Notes: generated by a model not told the origin, from the letters alone. Shown: positions 42,773 through 52,409, counted from the first letter of the stretch. The stretch is 64,000 bases of DNA from CAZIPE01 sp964541305 (GCA_964541305.1 CAZIPE010000005.1:1-64000); one strand, 5' to 3'. Made by a program: numbers and translations.

Positions 42773-42864
42773 TTGACACCAGCGCAAAGAAGTATTAAAA
42801 TAGTACTAATTTCTAGAATTCACTAGAATATTACAAAGGCGCAAGTATTAAGGAGTGAACGAGC

Positions 42865-43768
42865 ATGGATGTTAAAGGACAAAGTTTCGAAGCTACCGTT
42901 GTCGCAAAAGAACAAACAGATGATTGGTTAGTGAGTGCTGCTGCTGAAATCGCAGAAGCTGCTAAGGATCGTGGTTTAGAGCTACCAGCATTTGGCCGGT
43001 GGTGTTGCAGTTGAAGCGTCTGAAACAGAAGCACCTACCCGGGAAATAGAATTAAACCTTGAAATCCTCGCCCAATTGGGCTCAGCATACAGAGTTTACA
43101 GGGATACCCTCGGTGCTCTTAACCGTGATCGTAAGCGAAAAAACAAGGTAGAACTAGCTCCCGAAGAGACACTTGTTGCAGAATTCGAAAACTGGTTTAC
43201 TGAGCAGCGAGCAACATTTGTAAAAGAGGCTATGGAAGCAGATCCTGAGCTTGGTTTTCGTCTAATTGCTACTCCGAATATTACTGCTGATAAAGACGAA
43301 ATCCTCGCTCTCGGTAAACAGTTTGGTGAGAATCAGCCCTACGCAACGTCTATCTGGGAAGAAATTTACGGTCGCTACACATCCGAACAACTTTCAGGTA
43401 CTAACCCGGAGGATGGCAAGGCCGTTAAATTCCGTCTGATCCCTAATAAACTGAACGAAGACATGTACGGTACTGTCACTGAACAACGTGCGAAGCTTGA
43501 AAAAATGCAAGCAGATAAAGGTGAGTTCCTCGGTGTCCAAAGTGTATTAGAAGACGTTGTCTTTTGGCGATCACTTAGAGCTGAGGGCGATAGCCTTACT
43601 GAAGGTGCTGTCTTTGAACGAACCTACGCTCGACACTTTGACTTACCTGAACTGCGCTTCGGCGGCTTCGATTACGTGCCGGACTCGTTTGTCGTTGACG
43701 ATGGTCAGCCGGTTCTGGACGTCTCGAATGCTGACTTTGACCATCGCGCGCGTGTCTCGGTGGGGTAA
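42865..43768 (+). CDS. DGR target protein with C-terminal variable region (frameshifted)
   Basis: AAGGAG precedes ATG 42865. Frame 1 gives 49 residues (MDVKGQSFEATVVAKEQTDD on) and stops at 43012. The +1 frame from about 42992 continues AGGVAVEASETEAP to the TAA at 43766. Removing one G near 42994 restores PAFAGGVAVEAS and a ~300-aa protein. It has no signal peptide or membrane helix. The middle is helical and charged (LGSAYRVYRDTLGALNRDRK). The last ~37 residues (FGGFDYVPDSFVVDDGQP to RVSVG) are the variable region. It is a recipient of retroelement-driven mutagenesis. The frameshift may be an error, a decay event or a +1 slip at TTT-G. Confidence 0.75.
43654..43765 (+). repeat. DGR variable repeat (VR)
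   Basis: 112 bases at the 3' end of the target gene, aligned without gaps to the template repeat at 44085-44196. Of 18 differences, 17 fall on adenines of the template; the exception is one T-to-G. The 3' end (GCGCGTGTCTCGGTGG) is identical in both copies and fits the initiation-of-homing site. Confidence 0.92.
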
Positions 43769-44084
43769 AAACTTAATCTTTGATTCTTCCTTTGGTTTCT
43801 TTTCCCTTGTCTTTGCAAAGCAAAGACTCGACACAAATTTTTTGGTATAGTGGCATCTAAGAGATAAGAAATCCAAAGATGTATGTCTATCGGTGTCTCG
43901 AGGATTGCTTGTAGACATATCGTTCCATGTACCTATGAGTGTACATAGGGAGGTCTGCACAACCAGCACTTTCCCAACACCCCACGAATTGCTGCCATGG
44001 AGTCTGCATGTTAGCGGACTGAGAATACAAAAGAAGCTATTGGTGCGTCCGGTAGTGGAGAGAACCAGGCAGAGTTTAACTTTA
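43769..44084. other. DGR spacer between VR and TR
   Basis: No gene. A hairpin with GTCTTTG/CAAAGAC arms and CAAAG loop lies at 43809-43827, about 43 bases past the VR. TATAGT at 43846-43851 may start the template RNA. Two further helices, TATGTCTA with TAGACATA (43882-43919) and ATGTAC with GTACAT (about 43926-43945), suggest a structured 5' part of that RNA. Confidence 0.55.
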
Positions 44085-44209
44085 GCGCATCGACGGCATC
44101 GATTACGTGCCGAACTCGTATGTCAATGACAATGGTCAGCCGTATCTGAACAACTCGAATGCTGACAATGACAATCACGCGCGTGTCTCGGTGGAGTTTG
44201 GGAAGTTAC
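43857..44209 (+). ncRNA. Putative DGR template RNA
   Basis: Begins about six bases after TATAGT 43846-43851, covers two helices and the template repeat, and probably reads on into the region antisense to avd. DGR reverse transcriptases use such an RNA as template and primer. Ends are inferred. Confidence 0.5.
44085..44196 (+). repeat. DGR template repeat (TR)
   Basis: 112 bases, adenine-rich at codon positions 1 and 2 in the VR frame (many AAC/AAT codons). Such codons can become up to 15 amino acids without making stops. It is non-coding in its own place and is followed 14 bases later by the end of the antisense avd gene. Confidence 0.92.
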
Positions 44210-44528
44210 CTAGTTTACACTTTTGCGCCAGCCACCGATTTGGCGACGAATCTCTGTTAGTCTGGCTTGGATTTTTAGTAGGTTGGTTTCATTGGCTAGT
44301 TTTAGTTCTAGCATGGCACGTACTTGCATGGCAGTTAACTCAGCACTGGCATCAGCATTGATAAGATGACTGCCTTTAATTGCCTTCGGTGCGTGTTTTG
44401 CTAGAATAAGGTGTTCGAGTAGTGCTCCGCAGCTGGCTACGGTGGGTTCGCCAAGTGTATGGCGATACTTTTTATCAACCGTAACGGTTACAGCGATAAG
44501 TTTCTTATAGACTTCGTACGTGCTTGTA

Positions 44529-45533
<1,005 letters not shown>

Positions 45534-45549
45534 TGTAATTGGAGGTGGT

Positions 45550-47352
45550 ATGATTATTAGTATGAAGAAGTTTTTGATACTAGCTCTGGCCATACTCGGT
45601 TTATTTGTACATGTGCAAAGTGCTTCAGCCCAGAGTGTCAATAATTTTACGATCGATTCGTTTGAGGTAGACTACCATCTTTCTAAAGATGAGAAGAACG
45701 TCTCTCAGCTTAAAGTGGTGGAAAAGATTGTGGCGCAGTTTCCTGATTATGATCAGAATCGTGGTATCGAGCGAGCAATTCCGGAAGAATACAACAACAA
45801 TAAACTTGATTTGAAGATTGTTAGCGTCCAAAAAAGTGATGGTACCGATTGGAATGTTGCAACGCGTAGTGAAAATAATAATCGTATTGTACGAATTGGT
45901 GACGCAGACAGATATGTGCGGGGTGAGCAGACATACATCATCACCTATACCATGCGTGATGTGATAACTTTCTACGATAACTATGATGAGTGGTATTGGG
46001 ATGTTAACGGCGATCAGTGGCAACAACCTTTCGATAGGGTGGTAGCTCGTCTGCATATACCCACTCCTATTGCCAGTGAGATCGCCAAGCAACCAAACTG
46101 TTTCACGGGGGCATATGGTGGGGCGGAGAGCAATTGCATAGTTGATAGTAACGAGGATGCTAATGAGACGGTGATCAGTATAGCTACGTCTAAGCAACTT
46201 GAGGCAAATGAGAACATGTCATTTGTCGTCGGCTTTAAGCAGGGCACCTTTACAAAATATAAACCTGACCCAAGGCAGGTTATGTTAGGTGTACTGCTCA
46301 TTGCCGCTGCTGTCGTAGTGCCACCGATTGTTGTTCTTGGTGTGATGTATAGGAAGTGGAAGGCTCTTGGAAAAGATCCTGATGGTAGGGGTGTTATTGT
46401 GCCACAATACAAACCTCAGCCGGGCATGAATCCGCTGATTGCAGATGTCATAATAACCGAGCATATGAGTGATGGGGCGATTTCCGCAGCCATATTAGAC
46501 CTGTGTATTAGCGGGTATCTTAAGCTATTTGAAGTAACTAAAAAGAAGATACTTAAGGATGGCGTAGAATACGAAATTGAAATTATAAAAAAAGATGAGA
46601 ATCTATTACCGCTGTATAAAAAAGTTCTCGAAATGGTATTTGGTGTAACCTATAAGGTGGGAGATAGGATAAATCTTAACCAGCAGAAGAACAAGCTCTA
46701 CAGCGGAGTAACTAGTTTACGTGCGCTAGTTAATGAGCAGGCTGCTACATTTGGCTATTTCCAGAAGAACCCCGCAAAAGCCCAAACCATGTATAACACG
46801 CCGGCCTCGATAATGCTTATTGCGGGGATTGCCTGTTCTTTCGTAGCGAATCCTTGGTTACTACCGCTTGCCGTTGGGCTCATAAGTTCGGCAATAATTA
46901 CGTTCATCTTTGGTTCTCGTATGCCTGCACGAACGCTGATGGGTGTTGAGGCTAAAGAATATCTACTAGGCCTAAAGGACTACATGAACTTGGCAGAAAA
47001 AGATCGTATTGCGTATCTTCAAGGTCCCGAAACGGCTGAAAAAATTGATGTTAAAGACAACAAAAAGATGGTCAAATTATACGAGGCACTTTTGCCCTAC
47101 GCTATGCTATTTGGTATTGAAAAAGAGTGGGCTAAGCAATTTGCTGATTTGTACGCGGAGGGTCAATCACCAAGCTGGTACAGCGGCCGCTCGGCCTTTA
47201 ATGCGGTTGTTTTTTCTAACGCTGTTTCTGGCTTCAATTCGGCTTCAGCCAGTTCATTCACCGCACCAAGCAGTTCGGGCTCCTCGGGCTTTTCGGGGGG
47301 CGGTGGCTTTTCAGGGGGCGGTGGCGGTGGAGGCGGCGGTGGCGGTTGGTAG
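45550..47352 (+). CDS. DUF2207 membrane protein with glycine-rich tail
   Basis: 600 aa from ATG 45550 (GGAGG upstream). Signal peptide (about 5-28, ending SASAQ), exported DUF2207 domain (VDYHLSKDEKNVSQLKVVEK, then GIERAIPEEY), a membrane helix (about 250-275), a cytoplasmic part starting YRKWKALGKDPDGRGVIVPQ, two further helices (about 417-455), and a C-terminal GFSGGGG tail with eleven Gly in a row before the final Trp. Family function unknown; common in CPR and Gram-positives. Confidence 0.88.
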   Translation: MIISMKKFLILALAILGLFVHVQSASAQSVNNFTIDSFEVDYHLSKDEKNVSQLKVVEKIVAQFPDYDQNRGIERAIPEEYNNNKLDLKIVSVQKSDGTDWNVATRSENNNRIVRIGDADRYVRGEQTYIITYTMRDVITFYDNYDEWYWDVNGDQWQQPFDRVVARLHIPTPIASEIAKQPNCFTGAYGGAESNCIVDSNEDANETVISIATSKQLEANENMSFVVGFKQGTFTKYKPDPRQVMLGVLLIAAAVVVPPIVVLGVMYRKWKALGKDPDGRGVIVPQYKPQPGMNPLIADVIITEHMSDGAISAAILDLCISGYLKLFEVTKKKILKDGVEYEIEIIKKDENLLPLYKKVLEMVFGVTYKVGDRINLNQQKNKLYSGVTSLRALVNEQAATFGYFQKNPAKAQTMYNTPASIMLIAGIACSFVANPWLLPLAVGLISSAIITFIFGSRMPARTLMGVEAKEYLLGLKDYMNLAEKDRIAYLQGPETAEKIDVKDNKKMVKLYEALLPYAMLFGIEKEWAKQFADLYAEGQSPSWYSGRSAFNAVVFSNAVSGFNSASASSFTAPSSSGSSGFSGGGGFSGGGGGGGGGGGW

Positions 47353-47439
47353 CGCATCTTTATTGATGTAAATAGCCCCTCTTGACAGGGGTGAAACAGA
47401 GGTATATTCTGAGGGTAGTATTAATAAGAGGAGGTTTCC

Positions 47440-47997
47440 ATGGAAGCTGCAGCAGTTCAAAACTATAAACAAAATTGGTGGATGTACCTGACGAGCGGTA
47501 TTATCACACTACTATTCGGTTTAATTACTGTGATTAACCCAGCAGTGACGTTCCTTTCGCTTTCGTTCTTCTTTGGCCTGTTCCTACTTCTTACTGGAGG
47601 AATTGACATGGTATCGGCGCTCACGAGTATCCGCACAAAAAGCCTCTGGTTCTTACACCTGGCCTTTGGTGCATTGGTTGCTATCTTCGGTATCTATATC
47701 ATTCAACGACCAAAACTAAGTTTGGCTACTTTCGTGGTGTACGCAGCGATTGCGTTACTTGTAAAGGCTGTCCTTCATTTGGTTGAAGCGTTTGATTCAA
47801 GTTACGACGGCGTGTACCGCGTCTGGCAGGTTATCGCTGCAATCGTCGCAGCTCTTGCAGCGGTATTCGTATGGCGCTATCCAGTCCAGGGTACGCTCGC
47901 ATTTGTGTGGGTACTTGGAGTGTTCGCACTTATCAACGGTCCACTTATGATTGCTTTTGCGCTCGAAGCAAAGCACGGTTTTTCTAAAAAGAAATAG
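47440..47997 (+). CDS. HdeD-like membrane protein
   Basis: 185 aa, six membrane helices. WWMYLTSGIITLLFGLITVI and SLSFFFGLFLLLTGGIDMVS match the HdeD family (DUF308 repeat). E. coli HdeD relates to acid resistance at high density; the role here is not proven. GAGGAGG precedes ATG. Confidence 0.88.
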   Translation: MEAAAVQNYKQNWWMYLTSGIITLLFGLITVINPAVTFLSLSFFFGLFLLLTGGIDMVSALTSIRTKSLWFLHLAFGALVAIFGIYIIQRPKLSLATFVVYAAIALLVKAVLHLVEAFDSSYDGVYRVWQVIAAIVAALAAVFVWRYPVQGTLAFVWVLGVFALINGPLMIAFALEAKHGFSKKK

Positions 47998-48013
47998 CAA
48001 GAGTACGTTAGGT

Positions 48014-48041
48014 GGTCGTAGCTATAACTTTTAGCTACGAC
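48014..48041 (+). terminator. Strong hairpin after the HdeD gene
   Basis: GGTCGTAGCT and AGCTACGACC are perfect ten-base arms around ATAACTTT-type loop. No T-run follows, so it may be a terminator of another type or an mRNA end stabiliser. Confidence 0.5.
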
Positions 48042-48068
48042 CCGCGACGTTAGGATAGGGTGATACAT

Positions 48069-48386
48069 ATGAATGAAGGAGCATCGGTGACACCACGAGC
48101 TACCAAAATTATGGTGGCCATACTACTCGCATACATATGTGTGGGTGCAGTATTTTATCATTCGATTGAAAATTGGAAATGGCTTGATAGCTTCTATTTT
48201 ACGGTTGTCACACTAGCTACGGTTGGCTATGGTGACTTCACGCCAAAAACAGACGCTGGCAAGTTATTCACCATGCCCTTTATATTTATAGGAATTGGCA
48301 TGTTTGTATATACGGCAAACACTTTTTTAAGACACCGAGCTGAAGTGAGGTTGAACAAACGATCTTTAAGAAAGAAAGGTGAGTAG
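48069..48386 (+). CDS. Two-helix potassium channel
   Basis: 105 aa from ATG 48069; GTG 48060 and GTG 48087 are alternatives. Pore motif TLATVGYGDFTP (selectivity TVGYGD) between two helices: a minimal 2TM K+ channel without RCK domain. Tetrameric. The basic C-terminus (RHRAEVRLNKRSLRKK) is cytoplasmic. It is followed within six bases by the next membrane protein. Confidence 0.9.
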   Translation: MNEGASVTPRATKIMVAILLAYICVGAVFYHSIENWKWLDSFYFTVVTLATVGYGDFTPKTDAGKLFTMPFIFIGIGMFVYTANTFLRHRAEVRLNKRSLRKKGE

Positions 48387-48391
48387 ATAGT

Positions 48392-49291
48392 ATGGCTACA
48401 AAAAAACCTGAAAAGAAGACATCTCCGATAGTACGTCCATCGTTATGGCACTGGCGAATTCTCGTACCAATGTTAGTCGCGAGTCTTTTGTTTCTGATAG
48501 CTAACTCAGCTCTGTGGGTTAATAACGTGCTATTCAATACCCAGAAGTTTACGAGTGTTACGACTACGGCACTTCTGAGCGAATCAAGTAGAATGAGTAT
48601 AGCAAGTGGGGTTGTAGAAAAAGCCTTGGCTGATCGACCAGTTGCTCAGCGTCTTGTCAGTCAACCAGCAACAAAATTTATTGCAGGATTGCTCGATTCG
48701 AGCCTCGCGCAGGAAGCCACCGAAAAAGTAGTCACACGTCTTCAGACAGCGGTAACGACTAAAAATCCACAAAACATTGAACTCGATTTAACTGGTGTTA
48801 AGAATATTGCCTCAAAACTTATTGCACTAGCGGATACCGCAAATGTAGAGGTGGCACCCCAACGTGAATTACCAGACACCATCGTCTTATTTGATGCATC
48901 AAGCGTACCTAATGTATATAAGTACGGTCAATTTGTTTTGTGGTTAGCGCCGCTCGCTGGTTTGGGAGCGATACTCCTCTTTGCCTATCCACACATCAAA
49001 GAACGTAAACTAATTCGTCGCGTTATGGTTTTACAGGGTGTCGCCCTGCTACTGTTCGGCTTTTTCGCTATGAGTATCGGGCCACTCTTTAGACCACAGG
49101 TCTTGGGTAATGTTGAAAGTTCGAACGCACGAGTCGTAGTTGAAAATATCTATAACGCCTTTATTGCCACGTTCAACGAACAGACCATGTGGCTATTTAC
49201 GGCAGGACTCATACTTTGTTTTATTCCCTCAGCACTGTGGCTCTACAGCACTCAAGTTAAGCCACGTCTTGCAAAACGTAAAATAGCATAA
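48392..49291 (+). CDS. Integral membrane protein, 299 aa
   Basis: N-terminal helix (about 23-45), a large outside domain (about 50-175, helical, SRMSIASGVVEKALADRPVA), then three helices (about 180-200, 212-235, 263-280) and a basic tail. Not recognised; the plan fits a wall- or stress-related envelope protein. Operon with the K+ channel. Confidence 0.6.
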   Translation: MATKKPEKKTSPIVRPSLWHWRILVPMLVASLLFLIANSALWVNNVLFNTQKFTSVTTTALLSESSRMSIASGVVEKALADRPVAQRLVSQPATKFIAGLLDSSLAQEATEKVVTRLQTAVTTKNPQNIELDLTGVKNIASKLIALADTANVEVAPQRELPDTIVLFDASSVPNVYKYGQFVLWLAPLAGLGAILLFAYPHIKERKLIRRVMVLQGVALLLFGFFAMSIGPLFRPQVLGNVESSNARVVVENIYNAFIATFNEQTMWLFTAGLILCFIPSALWLYSTQVKPRLAKRKIA

Positions 49292-49331
49292 ACTCGTTTC
49301 ATGCTATACTTGTAGGGCACATTACTAATTA

Positions 49332-49554
49332 ATAATATCAAGAACATGGCGAGGGCACTGACCCGTTGACCCATCAGCAACCTGGTTTAGCAAATAGTAT
49401 GTAGTAACTGGAATGTGACTTAACTCATGTACCATCTACTACTACCATCTACCAAACAAAGGTGCTACATTCAGCCCGCATTGCGGGAGAGATATCATGA
49501 GTTAACACTCCTTATTTTTTCCGCTCTATGGGAAAGAGAACAGGAGTTATTTTT
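49332..49554 (+). promoter_or_regulatory. SAM-I riboswitch with enlarged P3 and RBS-sequestering hairpin
   Basis: P1 ATATC (49335-49339) pairs with GATAT (49491-49495). The conserved core GAGGGCACTGACCCG, ATCAGCAACC and GGTGCTACATTC is present, and P4 is CCCGCATTGCGGG. P3, between CAACC and GGTGC, is about 75 bases long and holds a TAGT repeat. Downstream ACTCCT (49507-49512) pairs with AGGAGT (49542-49547), which contains the metK ribosome binding site. Control is thus probably at translation: SAM binding favours the sequestering hairpin. The aptamer is the S-box that responds to S-adenosylmethionine. Confidence 0.85.
49391..49455 (+). repeat. TAGT-rich repeat inside the riboswitch P3 arm
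   Basis: AATAGTATGTAGTAACTGG and TACCATCTACTACTACCATC form two roughly complementary arms. Same family as the repeats at 24143, 24536, 50084 and 56722. Confidence 0.65.
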
Positions 49555-50535
49555 ATGTCAAAAATAAGTTACAAAACAGCAGAGACTGTCTCACCAAAGC
49601 ATCCTGACAAATTATGTGATCAAATATCGGATGCCATTTTAGACGCCTATCTTGAGCAGGATCCTCATGCTCGTGTAGCCGTCGAAGCAGTGGGTGGCCA
49701 TGGAAAGGTGTTTGTGGTCGGCGAAGTAACGTCAGATGCTTTGGTAGAAGTGAAACCAATCATCAAGCGATTGGCTGGTTCTGTTGAAGCGGAGGTTCGC
49801 ATAGTCTCGCAGAGTCCTGAAATCGCCAATGGTGTAGATACGGGTGGTGCGGGCGACCAGGGAATCATGGTTGGTTACGCAACCAGTGAGACTCCCGAAT
49901 TTCTTCCGCTTGAAGTAGTGCTCAGTAGAAAACTGAACCAATACCTATTCAAGAAGTGGCCCTTTGACGGTAAGACACAGGTAACACTTAATAATGGCAA
50001 AATAGAATCGGTAGTTGCTAGTTTTCAGCACGCTCCTCAAGACGAACTAGAGTCGGCAGTACGCGATTGGCTAGATGCGCCTTCAACTACCATATACCAA
50101 CTACCATCTACTAAATTTCACATAAACCCCGCAGGAGACTGGAGTGTCGGCGGATTTGATGCTGATACCGGCCTTACCGGTAGGAAGCTTGTGGTAGATA
50201 ACTACGGCCCGGGTATTCCTATAGGTGGTGGATGTTTTTCTGGAAAAGATCCGAGTAAGGTAGATCGCTCTGCAGCTTATATGGCTCGTAAGATTGCACT
50301 TGATTATCTTAAAAAGCACTCAGCTCAGGAAGTATATTGCTACCTTGCTTACGCCATCGGCTACGCACAGCCACTCGAAGCAACCGTTATCATTGACGGC
50401 ACGCAGGAAGTGGTTAAGGGGTATGATCTTTCGCCACGGGGGATAATTGAATTTCTCGACTTGCGTTCCCCGCAGTACGAGCGGACAGCTCGCTATGGTC
50501 ACTTTGGGCACGCACCGTTTGCGTGGGAGCAATAA
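49555..50535 (+). CDS. metK: S-adenosylmethionine synthetase (compact)
   Basis: 326 aa from ATG 49555, shorter than the usual ~385. Motifs: SPKHPDKLCDQISDAILDAY, VGEVTSDALVE, GAGDQGIMVGYAT, KFHINPAGDWSVGGFDADTG, LTGRKLVVDNYG and GGGCFSGKDPSKVDRSAAY. It makes SAM from methionine and ATP. The product closes the loop with the riboswitch in front. A short ACTACCA repeat (50084-50114) codes for STTIYQLPSTK in front of the HINPAG motif. Confidence 0.95.
   Translation: MSKISYKTAETVSPKHPDKLCDQISDAILDAYLEQDPHARVAVEAVGGHGKVFVVGEVTSDALVEVKPIIKRLAGSVEAEVRIVSQSPEIANGVDTGGAGDQGIMVGYATSETPEFLPLEVVLSRKLNQYLFKKWPFDGKTQVTLNNGKIESVVASFQHAPQDELESAVRDWLDAPSTTIYQLPSTKFHINPAGDWSVGGFDADTGLTGRKLVVDNYGPGIPIGGGCFSGKDPSKVDRSAAYMARKIALDYLKKHSAQEVYCYLAYAIGYAQPLEATVIIDGTQEVVKGYDLSPRGIIEFLDLRSPQYERTARYGHFGHAPFAWEQ
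50084..50114 (+). repeat. ACTACCA-type repeat within metK
   Basis: TCAACTACCATATACCAACT then ACCATCTACTA; shares ACTACCATCTAC with the riboswitch repeat 49391-49455. It is read in frame as part of MetK. Confidence 0.6.
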
Positions 50536-50586
50536 TGCTTGCCTGGCGGGTGTATAATAAGAGTGTAATAAAACTCAGGAGGTTTA

Positions 50587-50853
50587 ATGGCACATCGTGA
50601 ATTTACACTCGAAGAAGCGCGCGAACTAGGCGAAAAGGTTGGTATTAATTTCGCGCAGTATGATCTAGACCAATTTCGGATGGGACTCAGCGTTGAACTC
50701 GAACACGGTGCTGACGATCCAGAAACCAATGTTACGAATGGCGATTTGATAATGACTGCTAAAATTGCCTGGGCACACCTGAAAGAGATACCAGATTACT
50801 ATACCCGTTTGAATAAAATGGAGGCTGAAGCCGAAGCTGAGGCTGGTGAGTGA
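50587..50853 (+). CDS. DUF5661 family protein
   Basis: 88 aa. FRMGLSVELEHGADDPETNV and LKEIPDYYTRLNKMEAEAEA match the DUF5661 pattern (ELEHG and HL-E-PDYY). Small cytoplasmic protein common in CPR; role unknown. GGAGG before ATG. Stop overlaps the next start. Confidence 0.8.
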   Translation: MAHREFTLEEARELGEKVGINFAQYDLDQFRMGLSVELEHGADDPETNVTNGDLIMTAKIAWAHLKEIPDYYTRLNKMEAEAEAEAGE

Positions 50854-51083
50854 ACGGTAAGCGAGCAGTTTTTATCTTCGCCTCAGTGTTGATGGTGATC
50901 GTAGTATTTATTGCAGGCTATAGTTTTGGTAAAAATTCCTATAACCCTAATAGTCCTGTCGATAACGGAGGGGTAGCCTGCACAGAAGAAGCAAAATTGT
51001 GCCCAGATGGCGCGGCGGTCGGAAGACAAGGCCCGAATTGTGAATTTCCCGAATGTCCAAGCGAGACACCCGCTAAGCTGTAA
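50850..51083 (+). CDS. Membrane-anchored cysteine-rich protein
   Basis: 77 aa from GTG 50850 (overlapping the preceding TGA). One N-terminal anchor (about 7-25), then an outside domain with four Cys: ACTEEAKLCPDGAAVGRQGP and NCEFPECP. This CxxExxxCPDG...GPNCEFxxCP domain recurs in CPR proteins and probably forms two disulfides. Function unknown. Confidence 0.7.
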   Translation: MNGKRAVFIFASVLMVIVVFIAGYSFGKNSYNPNSPVDNGGVACTEEAKLCPDGAAVGRQGPNCEFPECPSETPAKL

Positions 51084-51086
51084 GAT

Positions 51087-51581
51087 TTAGTACGGGCAGT
51101 CGGTTGTAACAGTTTTTGCTTGAATAGCTTGACCGTTCATAACAACAGCATGTGTTTGCCAGTAGGCTTTACTTTCAGGCACCTCATCTGCCTCACCAGG
51201 AATTGGTGGAATATACGTGCCAGTGGTGATGTCGAGTAATTCGTACTCTCCGGCCTCATCTTTTTGAAGTGACAGTGTAAGATAACTGGTTGGTTCGGCT
51301 TTTCGGTGCTTCACGTAGCGAGTGTAGATTGGGGACTTACGGGCTTGAGCATAAAAGACACTATCGCCGTCCTTGGTTTCAATAACTTCGGTATTACCAA
51401 TGGTTCGTTTCATATCAATTTCAATAGCAACTTTTTCGCCATTAAGCACTTCTTTTTGCATGAGTTCTTGAGCGAGTGTGAGCAGGTGTGGTTCTCGAGA
51501 AATTTTTTCTGCTACCTTGGAATGGATGAGTTGTACGTAAATAGGTTTATCGTTTGCCGAATGTGTAACGGGGTGTTTCAT
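51087..51581 (-). CDS. Hypothetical soluble protein, 164 aa
   Basis: No recognised family. Alpha/beta with a helical N-terminal half (VAEKISREPHLLTLAQELMQ) and beta-rich C-terminal half (TSYLTLSLQKDEAGEYELLD). It ends DCPY. No signal. Convergent with the Cys-rich membrane protein. Confidence 0.5.
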   Translation of the reverse strand: MKHPVTHSANDKPIYVQLIHSKVAEKISREPHLLTLAQELMQKEVLNGEKVAIEIDMKRTIGNTEVIETKDGDSVFYAQARKSPIYTRYVKHRKAEPTSYLTLSLQKDEAGEYELLDITTGTYIPPIPGEADEVPESKAYWQTHAVVMNGQAIQAKTVTTDCPY

Positions 51582-51713
51582 AATGTTGCTATGCCTCTCA
51601 TACGTGATCTGTATTACTACCAGTATACCCCGTTAGGAGATAATAACCTAATCTGATAGAAGTGCAAATAGGTAAGTATCTGCTACAATCATAAGCATAA
51701 TTAAGGAGAATCT

Positions 51714-52409
51714 ATGGAAGATCAAGAAAACGTAGCGAAAGCAGAGAAGCCATTAAATCCAGTAAAAGCAAAGAAGAAACTTTCAAAACAGAAAATACTT
51801 ACCATTGCTGTAATAATTCTAGCCATTATTGGGGTGCTTTTGGGAGGCTTGTATTACATGCAGATTACAGATGCTCAACAGCAAGCCGAGGAACAACAGG
51901 CTCAGGTGGATGAGCTAGAAGATAAGATCGCAACACTAGAAAAGAGCATTGAAGATGCTAAAAAGACAGAAGCTGCTGAAAGTGCGGCCCAAGCCGCCAA
52001 GGATGCCAAAGCAGCCGCTGCTGCAGCCCTTGCCAAAAAACTAGCTACACTTAGTCAAGATCAGATAAATAACATTACCGACTCAATTAAGTCCATGAAC
52101 ACGGCCGCCTTAGAGGGCTATCTTGCCGGTAGTGTTAATGTTGTTTTTGCAGCCAGTGAAAAAGCAGGTCCACGAACCCCTGCTCAAGCAATAGCTGATC
52201 TCGCTTATTTAAGTAGCGCCACCAGCCCCTGGTCATTTTCCCTCCCCGCTGCAACAACTGATGCATGGAAAACAGGTGATTATAAAACATACCTCAAAGA
52301 TGCCACGATATTTGGTAAATCAGCCAACGGTTACGTTGTAGCCATGAAAACCAATGCATCTGCAAAGATCGACCTCATCTTTGTCTCCAGCAGTGCTGAT
52401 TTACTTTAG
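51714..52409 (+). CDS. Single-pass protein with extracellular coiled coil
   Basis: 231 aa. Basic cytoplasmic N-terminus, one helix (about 29-50), then an Ala/Gln/Glu-rich coiled coil (about 54-118: EDKIATLEKSIEDAKKTEAA) and a C-terminal domain (about 125-231). Such parts form cell-surface stalks. Not recognised. AAGGAG precedes ATG. Confidence 0.6.
   Translation: MEDQENVAKAEKPLNPVKAKKKLSKQKILTIAVIILAIIGVLLGGLYYMQITDAQQQAEEQQAQVDELEDKIATLEKSIEDAKKTEAAESAAQAAKDAKAAAAAALAKKLATLSQDQINNITDSIKSMNTAALEGYLAGSVNVVFAASEKAGPRTPAQAIADLAYLSSATSPWSFSLPAATTDAWKTGDYKTYLKDATIFGKSANGYVVAMKTNASAKIDLIFVSSSADLL

Noticed and set aside
43893..44361. Plus-strand reading frames across the DGR template repeat.
   Set aside because: They cover the TR and its flanks, lack ribosome binding sites and do not match the VR reading frame; the region is better read as template RNA plus antisense avd.
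47280..47350. Glycine-codon repeat at the DUF2207 end as a regulatory or CRISPR-like repeat.
   Set aside because: It is coding sequence for a Gly-rich tail, common in this family.
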